From Treponema sp. (GTDB lineage Bacteria; Spirochaetota; Spirochaetia; Treponematales; Breznakiellaceae), in NCBI GenBank assembly GCA_031258265.1, contig JAIRNB010000251.1, positions 1-11,794 of the forward strand: 11,794 nt of DNA, in the 5' to 3' direction. The notes beneath the pieces were generated by a model, which saw only the letters and a list, made by a program, of their open reading frames with translations, was not told the origin of the DNA and searched no databases. The position numbers were made by a program, and so were the translations under genes. Below, piece by piece: positions 6,125 to 11,794 of this stretch. Position 1 is the first letter of the stretch. Each line of letters opens with the position of its first letter.

Positions 6125-7792
6125 GGAAGCCCCCGCGCCCCTGTTCCGGGGGGAAGGGGGGACTTTTTCTTTTGGCCGCTTTTCTTCCGGCCATTTTTCT
6201 TTCGGCGGCTTTTCTTCTGATTGCTTTTCTTCTAGCCGTTTTTCTTCCGGTTGCTTTTCTTTTGGCCGCTGTCCCAGCATGAGGAGGCCGATTTCTTCTT
6301 TGGCGGTCTTCCGGGGGTCCACTATGGCCATGAGGCCGCCGGCGTGGATCACCATGATCCGGTCACAGAGTTCCCGCAGCACGTCGAGGTCTTCCCCAAT
6401 GTAGAGAATCCCCACCCCCTCTTTCTTCTGTTCGTTGAGAAGCCGGTAAATGCCCATGGAGGCCCCGATGTCGAGGCCCCGGACCGGATAGGCGGTGATG
6501 AGGAGCCGGGGCCGGGTTTCTATTTCCCGCCCCAAGAGGACCTTCTGGATGTTCCCGCCGGAGAGTTTTTTTACCAGGTGCCGTACCGAGGGGGTGACCA
6601 CCCCGTAGCGGTTCACGATTCCCTCCGCCCTTTGCTGGCCCCCCGCCCGGTCCACCAGCATACCCCTGCCGGAATCGTAGGACTTGAGGAGGATATTATC
6701 GGTAATGCTCATGCCCCCCACCAGGGCCATACCCAGCCGGTCTTCCGGGATGAAGCTCATGCTGATCCCCCGGGCTTTGATGATCCTGGGGGAAAGGCCC
6801 AGAATCTCCTCCCCCATGAAGCGGACGGAACCGGAATCCGCCCTGGCAAGGCCGGCGATGATCTCGCAGAGTTCCTTTTGACCGCTGCCGGCAATGCCGG
6901 CAACCCCAAGAATCTCGCCGCCGTGAATATCGAAGGACATATTATCAATGAGCGGCGGCCCGGCGGCGGCGGAAAGGGAAAGGTCCCTGATCCGCAGCAG
7001 GGGTTCCGGGCTCCATTCTGTTTCCACCCGCTGGATTTCCAGGCTTGTACCGGACCGGGAGGCCGCGGAACCCACCATGAGTTCCGCCAGGGCCTGGGGG
7101 CTTGTCTCCGAAGTTTTTACCGTGCCGGCGTTCTTCCCCTTCCGCAGTACCGTTACCCGGTCGCTGATCTCCATGACTTCCTGAAGTTTATGGGTAATGA
7201 TGATGACAGCCCGGCCCTCCGCCTTCATACGCTTGAGCATGGCGAAAAGCCCCGCCGTTTCCTGGGGGGTAAGGACCGCGGTGGGTTCATCCAGGACCAG
7301 AACCCGGACCCCCCGGTAGAGGACTTTGACGATCTCCACGGTCTGCTTTTCGCCCACCGGCATATCGTAGATTCGCTTTCCGGGATCAACGGCAAGGCCG
7401 AAGCGTTCTTCGATTTTGGCGATCCTGCTTTTTATTTTTTTCGCGTCCGGGAAAAGCTTCCCCCCCTCGCCCAGGCTGATATTTTCCCAGGCGCTCATCA
7501 CGGGGATAAGCTTGAAATGCTGGTGGACCATGCCGATGCCGGCGGCGATGGCGTCGTGGGGGGAACGGAAGATCTTCCGCTCCCCGTCCACAAAAACAGA
7601 ACCCCCGTCGGGGGTATAGATCCCCGCGAGGATGTTCATGAGGGTACTCTTGCCGGAACCGTTCTCCCCCAGGAGGGCAAGTATTTCCCCCGGGGCCGCC
7701 AGAAGGTTTACATCGTCATTGGCCTTGACGGACCCGAAGGATTTTGAGATATGCCGCATTTCTACCGGGGGCGGGTATTCTTCCTGCGGCAT
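6122..7792 (-). CDS. ABC importer ATPase, double nucleotide-binding domain, NupO/YufO-like, with pentapeptide-repeat tail
   Basis: A 556-residue fused double ATPase that powers the importer. Domain 1 has Walker A GENGSGKST (42-50), Q-loop Gln91, a signature written PVGEKQ (145-150) and Walker B LVLDEPTAVLTP (from 165). Domain 2 has a degenerate Walker A (GIAGSGQKE), a canonical LSGGN (410-414) and LLITAYPVRGLD (430-441), in which the catalytic Glu is replaced. This asymmetry is usual in the sugar/nucleoside double-ATPase family. GGAGGAG before the ATG supports the start, 18 nt after the binding-protein stop. Homologues normally end soon after EEIGLLM. Here residues 509-543 are seven five-residue units of the xPxEK type, followed by PPSPRNRGAGAS. 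The stop overlaps the permease start. Confidence 0.94.
   Translation of the reverse strand: MPQEEYPPPVEMRHISKSFGSVKANDDVNLLAAPGEILALLGENGSGKSTLMNILAGIYTPDGGSVFVDGERKIFRSPHDAIAAGIGMVHQHFKLIPVMSAWENISLGEGGKLFPDAKKIKSRIAKIEERFGLAVDPGKRIYDMPVGEKQTVEIVKVLYRGVRVLVLDEPTAVLTPQETAGLFAMLKRMKAEGRAVIIITHKLQEVMEISDRVTVLRKGKNAGTVKTSETSPQALAELMVGSAASRSGTSLEIQRVETEWSPEPLLRIRDLSLSAAAGPPLIDNMSFDIHGGEILGVAGIAGSGQKELCEIIAGLARADSGSVRFMGEEILGLSPRIIKARGISMSFIPEDRLGMALVGGMSITDNILLKSYDSGRGMLVDRAGGQQRAEGIVNRYGVVTPSVRHLVKKLSGGNIQKVLLGREIETRPRLLITAYPVRGLDIGASMGIYRLLNEQKKEGVGILYIGEDLDVLRELCDRIMVIHAGGLMAIVDPRKTAKEEIGLLMLGQRPKEKQPEEKRLEEKQSEEKPPKEKWPEEKRPKEKVPPSPRNRGAGAS
6164..6268 (-). repeat. Seven-unit 15-bp repeat encoding xPxEK pentapeptides
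   Basis: The units read RPKEK, QPEEK, RLEEK, QSEEK, PPKEK, WPEEK and RPKEK at residues 509-543 of the ATPase. The period is exactly 15 nt and the frame is kept. At DNA level this is a run of pyrimidine-rich units on the plus strand (ttttctt/ccggc type). It is a low-complexity, highly charged extension after the normal end of the ATPase fold. Confidence 0.9.
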
Positions 7793-7810
7793 AACTCCTC
7801 CGTTTTACTT

Positions 7811-8896
7811 TTACTGCGGGATGACGCCGATAACGCCTTTTACAAACCAGCCCATATTCCAGATTTCGTCATCGCTCATCCGGGTCCCCGCTGGGACCTT
7901 GACCGCGCCGGACTGATCGGTTAAGGGACCGGTAAAGGGATCAAAGCTGCCGTCCTTGATCTTTGCCTCCGCCTGGGCGATGGCCGGGGCAGCGCGGGGA
8001 TCGTTGTTAGCGGTAAGGGTATCCAGGGTAACATGGCCGTTGCCAAAACCCTCCCAGTAGGCCCGGCTCTGCCAGTCCCCCGCCAGGGCGTGCTTTACGT
8101 CATCAACGTAGAACACATCCCAATGGAACAGGGGGGCGGTAAGGTAGGCCGCCGGCGCGGCGTTGGGGGTGGCCACGTTGTAGCCCACCGCGGCGGCTCC
8201 CCGTTCCTGGGCGGCGATCTGGGGAGCGGTGGTGTCCTGATGCTGGGCGATCACATCCACCCCCCGGTTCAGCAGTTCAATGGCGGCCTGCTTCTCCAGG
8301 GCGGGGTCGTACCAGGTATTGGTCCACACCACCTCTACGGAGGCGCCGGGATTCACCGACTGGACCCCCAGGGTAAAGGCGTTGATCCCCCGGATAACCT
8401 CTGGAATGGGGAAGGCGGCCACATAGCCGATCCGGTTTACCTTGGTTTTATAGCCCGCGGCGATCCCGGAAAGGTAGCGGGCCTGGTAGATCTTGCCGAA
8501 AAACGTAGAAACATTGTCCGCCCGCTTATAACCGGAGCAGTGGGCGAATTTGACATTGGGGAAATCCTGGGCCACTTTGATGGTCCAGTCCATAAAACCA
8601 AAACTGGTGGTGTAGATCACATTGCAGCCCTGATCGATTAAGTTGCGGATCGCCGCTTCGCAGTCCGAATTTTCCGGTACGTTTTCGATGTAAAGGGTCT
8701 CCACCCCCAGAGCCTGTACCGCGAGACGGCCCTTGTCATGGGCCTGGGTGTAACCCTCGTCGTTGATAGAACCGATGTACACGAAACCTACTTTGACTTT
8801 CGGGGCCTGGGACCCGGAAGACGCCCTTCTCCCCCCGGCAAAAAGGGAAACCGCGCAGGCCAAGGCCAGGCTTAACGCTAGAATCTTTTTCTTCAT
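7811..8896 (-). CDS. BMP-family substrate-binding protein of ABC importer (purine-binding type)
   Basis: A 361-residue exported binding protein. It begins MKKKILALSLALACAV...LFAGG: a charged N-terminus, hydrophobic core and small residues before a likely cleavage near residue 20. Many BMP proteins are lipoproteins with a Cys after LFAG; here the position is Gly, so it may be free in the periplasm or use a non-standard lipobox. The body has IGSINDEGYTQAHDKG (N-terminal ligand region), then YTTSFGFMDWTIKVAQDFP, IGYVAAFPIPEVIRGINAFTLG and WTNTWYDPALEKQAA. From memory these stretches match the Brucella-type purine (adenine)-binding BMP protein better than the simple-sugar or riboflavin types. AAGGAGG sits 7 nt before the chosen ATG. 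An in-frame ATG at 8902 is too close to that site, and one at 8941 would precede the predicted transcription start. First gene of the importer operon, divergent from guaD. Confidence 0.92.
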   Translation of the reverse strand: MKKKILALSLALACAVSLFAGGRRASSGSQAPKVKVGFVYIGSINDEGYTQAHDKGRLAVQALGVETLYIENVPENSDCEAAIRNLIDQGCNVIYTTSFGFMDWTIKVAQDFPNVKFAHCSGYKRADNVSTFFGKIYQARYLSGIAAGYKTKVNRIGYVAAFPIPEVIRGINAFTLGVQSVNPGASVEVVWTNTWYDPALEKQAAIELLNRGVDVIAQHQDTTAPQIAAQERGAAAVGYNVATPNAAPAAYLTAPLFHWDVFYVDDVKHALAGDWQSRAYWEGFGNGHVTLDTLTANNDPRAAPAIAQAEAKIKDGSFDPFTGPLTDQSGAVKVPAGTRMSDDEIWNMGWFVKGVIGVIPQ

Positions 8897-8908
8897 CCTC
8901 ATTCCTCC

Positions 8909-8937
8909 TTGAAAACCTAAGATATTGCCAATAATAT
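8909..8937 (+). promoter_or_regulatory. Promoter of guaD
   Basis: TTGAAA (8909-8914) and TAATAT (8932-8937) are separated by 17 bp, a good sigma70-type match. The predicted start is about 8944. That would put the ATG at 8936 upstream of the transcript and the ATG at 8945 almost at its 5' end. Confidence 0.6.
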
Positions 8938-8960
8938 GCAAAAAATGACTGACGTATCAA
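8931..8960 (-). promoter_or_regulatory. Promoter of the ABC importer operon
   Basis: On the minus strand, TTGATA (8960-8955) and TATTAT (8936-8931) are separated by 18 bp. The predicted start is near 8924, giving a leader of about 28 nt with AAGGAGG before the binding-protein ATG. The -10 overlaps the -10 of the divergent promoter. Confidence 0.6.
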
Positions 8961-10327
8961 CAGGTCGTTCCGCCGGAAAATTTCCGGCAAATTTTGTGTT
9001 AAGGGGGGATATTGCCTACAGTAAATCCCCGGAGGAACTGTCCTGCAGGGAAGGGGCTTTTCTGGTCTGCCGGGAGGGTGTCTGCGGGGGAGTTTTCCCC
9101 CGGCTTCCCGCCGAATATTCGCCGTTCCCCCTCTACGACTACCGGGGGAAGCTTATCATCCCCGGCCTTACGGACCTGCATATCCACGCTTCCCAGTTTG
9201 GCTTCCGGGGCCTGGGGATGGACATGGAACTCCTGGACTGGCTTGAAAAGCGGGCCTTCCCGGAGGAGGCGAAATTCCATGACGGCGGATATGCCCGCCG
9301 GGCCTACGGCCTCTTTGTGGAGGCCCTGCGGCGGGGCCCCGGCGCCCGCTTCTGCGTCTTTGCCACCATCCATACCGAAGCGACGCTGATACTACAGGAT
9401 CTTCTGGAAGAATCGGGGCTGGTAAGCATGACCGGTAAACTAAGCATGGACAGGAACTGCCCGGAGGCCCTGCGGGAGAAAAGCGCCGCCGGGGCGCTGA
9501 AAAATGCCGAAGAATGGCTGGATTTAAGCGAAAAGCGGAACTACCGCAATACCCGCCCCATACTGACCCCCCGTTTTATCCCTTCCTGCAGCGATGAGCT
9601 GCTCTACTCCCTGGGGAAACTGGCTCAGGACCGGGGCCTCCCCGTCCAGTCCCACCTTTCGGAAAACCGCCGGGAAATAGCCTGGGTCCGGGAACTCTGT
9701 CCCGGCGCTTCCCACTATGCGGGGGCCTACCGGGACTTCGGCCTTTTTGGGGGGGAAGCGCCGGCGATCATGGCCCACTGCGTATGGCCCGAAGATGAGG
9801 AACTGGCCCTTATCAAAGAACGGGGGGTATTTATCGCCCACTGCCCCCAGAGCAACGCCAACGTGGCTTCGGGGATAGCCCCGGTGAGGCGGCTGCTGAA
9901 TTTGGGGATCGCCGTGGGCCTGGGGACCGATGTGGCCGGAGGGATCCACAGTTCTATTTTCCGGGCCATGGGGGACGCTATCCAGGCGTCGAAGCTGCGG
10001 AAGGTCCTGGGGCCGGCGGCGGAGGGTTCCCCCTCCGGGGGGGCGGAGGAAGACTACCGGCCCCTGGGTCTGGAGGAAGCCTTTTGGATGGGAAGCGCCG
10101 GGGGCGGGGCCTTGTTCAACGCCGGTTCCTTTGAGGAGGGCAGGGAATTTGACGCCCTGGTCCTGGATGACGGCGATCTGGCGGCCCCCTTCCCCCTGAG
10201 CGTCCGGGAGCGCCTGGAACGGGCGGTCTACCTTTCCGAGGACCGCCATATTATAGGCAAGTGGGTCCGGGGGCGGCCCCTGTTCATGATTATGCCAGAG
10301 AATAGATTTGAGAATACCGGAGAATAG
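8936..10327 (+). CDS. guaD: Guanine deaminase
   Basis: An amidohydrolase of 463 residues from this start; it converts guanine to xanthine plus ammonia in the cytoplasm. Zinc-site residues are all present: HIH (82-84), His240 (VQSHLSENRREIAW), His281 (IMAHCVW) and Asp332 (GLGTDVAGG). FRGLGMDMELLDWL, KLSMDRN, PILTPRFIPSCSDEL, HCPQSNANVASGIAPVR and SIFRAMGDAIQ(A)SKLR match clostridial-type guanine deaminases closely, from memory. Those homologues start at the equivalent of VLRGDI, so about the first 20 residues here look extra. ATG 8936 and ATG 8945 both lack a ribosome site, and GTG 8996 (also without one) would match the family length best. The gene is divergent from the purine-type importer and ends 149 bp before the coupled small protein on the other strand. 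Confidence 0.93.
   Translation: MQKMTDVSTGRSAGKFPANFVLRGDIAYSKSPEELSCREGAFLVCREGVCGGVFPRLPAEYSPFPLYDYRGKLIIPGLTDLHIHASQFGFRGLGMDMELLDWLEKRAFPEEAKFHDGGYARRAYGLFVEALRRGPGARFCVFATIHTEATLILQDLLEESGLVSMTGKLSMDRNCPEALREKSAAGALKNAEEWLDLSEKRNYRNTRPILTPRFIPSCSDELLYSLGKLAQDRGLPVQSHLSENRREIAWVRELCPGASHYAGAYRDFGLFGGEAPAIMAHCVWPEDEELALIKERGVFIAHCPQSNANVASGIAPVRRLLNLGIAVGLGTDVAGGIHSSIFRAMGDAIQASKLRKVLGPAAEGSPSGGAEEDYRPLGLEEAFWMGSAGGGALFNAGSFEEGREFDALVLDDGDLAAPFPLSVRERLERAVYLSEDRHIIGKWVRGRPLFMIMPENRFENTGE
8972..8988. promoter_or_regulatory. Perfect 17-bp palindrome, candidate operator
   Basis: gccggaaa-a-tttccggc is an 8-bp inverted repeat around one base. It lies just upstream of the -35 of the importer promoter and about 30-45 bp after the predicted guaD transcript start. 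It is therefore placed to control both divergent promoters. It would be in coding sequence if guaD starts at 8936 or 8945. Confidence 0.45.
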
Positions 10328-10335
10328 GCGGTATT
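10313..10335 (+). terminator. Possible terminator at the end of guaD
   Basis: aataccg (10313-10319) pairs with cggtatt (10329-10335), with a 9-nt loop that holds the stop codon, followed by a short T-run. Weak as a terminator because the stem is short and not GC-rich. A second T-rich stretch (ggtttttctg) follows. Confidence 0.35.
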
Positions 10336-10476
10336 TTCTGGTATTTAGCGGGTTTTTCTGCAATTGAGAATGTAAAGGGGTTTTACATAGCGCAATAAAA
10401 AGCGCCCTGGTCTGGGACGCTTGAAAGTCAAATTTTGGTAGTGTATTTCATGCGGCAGGAGCCTCTATCATATAGG
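10328..10476. other. Convergent intergenic region between guaD and the phage module
   Basis: 149 bp without a gene. It holds the possible guaD terminator end, a small dyad atgtaaa-ggggt-tttacat (10370-10388) of unknown role, and the terminator of the phage module. Composition turns AT-rich here, so the boundary of the acquired phage segment may lie in this stretch. Confidence 0.5.
10394..10422 (-). terminator. Rho-independent terminator of the MuF module
   Basis: On the minus strand, aagcg-t-ccc pairs with ggg-cgctt around agacca (10422-10400), with one bulged base, and runs into TTTTTATT. It lies 55 nt after the stop of the 50-residue protein gene. Confidence 0.75.
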
Positions 10477-10629
10477 CTAAAGACCGATCCCGTCTTCCGC
10501 CGCTTCTTCACCCTCTTTCATCCAGTCCTCAAAAGCCTTTTGCAAGTCTTCCGGCGCGTCATCCTTCATCTTGAATTCCTCAGCGTCAAAATAAGGAGAC
10601 TTCATAAAGTCCGGCATAGGCTGGCTCAT
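10477..10629 (-). CDS. Small acidic protein (50 residues) translationally coupled to the MuF-metallopeptidase gene
   Basis: Not recognised. It begins MSQPMPDFMKSPYFDAEEF and ends EEAAEDGIGL; the stop is TAG. Fifteen Asp/Glu against five Lys give a net charge of about -10. Its ATG overlaps the TGA of the MuF gene by four bases (ATGA, 10626-10629). A strong GGAGG sits 6 nt before the ATG inside the end of the MuF gene. The terminator follows at 10394-10422, so this is the last gene of the transcript. The position directly after a MuF fusion with a toxin-like domain, and the acidity, would suit an immunity or partner protein. A small phage structural or chaperone protein is equally possible. Function is not predicted. 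Confidence 0.7.
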   Translation of the reverse strand: MSQPMPDFMKSPYFDAEEFKMKDDAPEDLQKAFEDWMKEGEEAAEDGIGL

Positions 10630-11794
10630 TTGATACCTCCAAGGTAGGATTTCAGCTTTTCCCCCACTTTCACAGCTATGCTCCTGGGGGCCTTGCTGCC
10701 TATATATTCCGCAAAAGCCTCCGCGATAAACTCCAAAGAATTTTTCCGGCCATAAAACGAGAGCTTAACGCCTATATCCGCCTTGGACAGGCCCAACTCT
10801 TTTAGGACTTCATCTTCCAGGTTATCGCTGAATTCCCGGAATGTCAAACCGAGTTTTTTGGCGATTTTCCCTGTTATGGCATGACCTGTTTCATGGACGA
10901 GGATACTGCGGTAATCTGTACCGGCAGGATGGAAAAGACTTTTCAAATCCCGCTCATAGGAGATTCTAAGTTTAGGGATGTTTTTATAAAACGCCCCCGC
11001 CAGGTCAATCATTCCGGTGTTCAGGCTGCATTGAGCATACGCGGTTTTCAGCCGGTTATTGACCACTATACCGTTAACCGCGCCTTTTGCTTCCGGCAGT
11101 CTGGAATAAATATCCCGTACACAATCGTAAATGTCTTGCTTGGTTTCCTCGCTCAGATTTGTAAGGGATACGTTTTTCACGCCTAAATTCACAAGCATAT
11201 CCTCAACCACGAGGGGTTTTGGTTCTGGTGTTTTGGCCGCCGCCTTTTCGTAGTTCTGCCGGGACTCCTCCAGCTTTTGCCGGGCCGCTTTATTTCCGGC
11301 TTTGCCCTGGTGCCAGTTGAAGGCCGGATCAACGCCCTCCGGTACCCGCTCGACCGTGCCTTTACGCTCGTTAAAATAGGTTTTGTACTTAACCGGCGGG
11401 GCTTGGGTCTTCACCGAGATATTACCGCCTCCGGTTCCATCGAGCCGGGGCGCGGTTGGTATGCCTCCACTTTCATATTGTTTTTTCCGGGCCTCGGTAA
11501 CGGCGCGGGTGTAGCATTTGCAGCCCCAACCGTTCTGGGGGAAGTGACTGTCCCAAAAGGGATCATCTTTGGGCAGAATTAAGCCGTCCCAGTTTTTGTG
11601 ATCCTCCCGGTGATGAATACTGGGGCCGATACGGTACATCAAATAGGGATGAAGATCACTGGCCATCGTGCGGTCATACTGGCCTTTCTGGTAGGCGCTC
11701 CGCATGTTGACTTGGTAGATGGTCTTAAGGCGGCGGTCGCTGCCTAGCTGGGCGTTAATCGTTTCCCCGGTCAAGGGATCGGTCATTTCTTTTT
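10626..11794 (-). CDS. Mu gpF-like phage head morphogenesis protein fused to a zincin-like metallopeptidase domain, N-terminus outside the window
   Basis: The frame stays open to the window edge and the visible part starts in the middle of the MuF domain, so the ATG at 11786 is probably internal. Numbered from that Met: RRLKTIYQVNMRSAY (18-32), PYLMYR (47-52) and DDPFWDSHFPQNGWGCKC (74-91) are the C-terminal signature of Mu gpF-like minor head proteins (PF04233). A charged linker follows (about 95-190). A second domain (about 190-386) holds HETGH (298-302), the HExxH zinc-binding and catalytic motif, with EFIAEAFAEY (352-361) downstream offering a third Glu ligand as in gluzincins. MuF proteins with variable C-terminal enzymatic domains are known as phage-encoded polymorphic toxins, so a toxin role is inferred. 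An alternative is a head-maturation protease. More AT-rich than the neighbours. Coupled to the small acidic gene downstream. Confidence 0.85.
   Translation of the reverse strand, partial: KEMTDPLTGETINAQLGSDRRLKTIYQVNMRSAYQKGQYDRTMASDLHPYLMYRIGPSIHHREDHKNWDGLILPKDDPFWDSHFPQNGWGCKCYTRAVTEARKKQYESGGIPTAPRLDGTGGGNISVKTQAPPVKYKTYFNERKGTVERVPEGVDPAFNWHQGKAGNKAARQKLEESRQNYEKAAAKTPEPKPLVVEDMLVNLGVKNVSLTNLSEETKQDIYDCVRDIYSRLPEAKGAVNGIVVNNRLKTAYAQCSLNTGMIDLAGAFYKNIPKLRISYERDLKSLFHPAGTDYRSILVHETGHAITGKIAKKLGLTFREFSDNLEDEVLKELGLSKADIGVKLSFYGRKNSLEFIAEAFAEYIGSKAPRSIAVKVGEKLKSYLGGIK

Noticed and set aside
5391..6404. Plus-strand open frame of about 337 codons opposite the permease and ATPase genes
   Set aside because: It is a shadow of the two minus-strand genes. 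The Phe/Ser-rich end is just the reverse of the pentapeptide repeat.
6251..7747. Long open frame of about 498 codons on the plus strand opposite the ABC ATPase
   Set aside because: It lies exactly opposite a well-supported gene in GC-rich DNA, has no ribosome site, and its translation is a Gly/Pro/His-rich composition with no recognisable domain.
9524..10363. Minus-strand open frame opposite guaD
   Set aside because: Pro/Gly-rich translation without motifs, opposite a complete guanine deaminase with all its catalytic residues.

Overview
The window looks like a spirochaete chromosome, probably a moderately GC-rich termite-gut-type Treponema. This assignment is an inference from the gene mix, from the signal-peptide style of the BMP-family binding protein (ends in LFAGG) and from the intergenic repeat style. 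No 16S or other marker is present. The two central blocks are GC-rich. The recombinase/repeat segment (about 2851-4100) and the phage segment (about 10370-11794) look visibly more AT-rich.

Layout. Positions 1-303 (+) hold the C-terminal part of a short-chain dehydrogenase. It converges on the 370-3459 block, with a strong hairpin terminator between them (323-364). Positions 370-3459 (-) are read right to left: a serine recombinase, then a YgeZ/HyuA-type hydantoinase (dihydropyrimidinase family), then a radical SAM protein. The gaps are only 23 and 19 bp. Positions 3460-4104 carry no convincing gene. They hold a 60-bp direct repeat in two near-identical copies plus a degraded third copy, several perfect hairpins, and a two-box hairpin element next to the end of the transporter operon. 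Positions 4105-8896 (-) are a complete BMP-type ABC importer in the canonical order: binding protein, double ATPase, permease, permease. Positions 8936-10327 (+) encode guanine deaminase, divergent from the importer. Positions 10477-11794 (-) hold a partial Mu gpF-like head protein fused to a zincin-like metallopeptidase domain, followed by a translationally coupled 50-residue acidic protein and a terminator.

How it fits together. The binding protein resembles purine-binding BMP proteins. The divergent gene deaminates guanine to xanthine. The amidohydrolase closely matches HyuA/YgeZ, which sits in anaerobic purine/urate catabolic clusters of enteric bacteria. The coherent reading is a purine uptake and degradation locus, into which a recombinase and repeat cluster appears to have been inserted. 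The importer and guanine deaminase seem to fire from two promoters whose -10 boxes overlap on opposite strands, with a perfect 17-bp palindrome nearby. The phage segment at the right edge looks like a MuF polymorphic-toxin-style protein with a possible partner or immunity protein.
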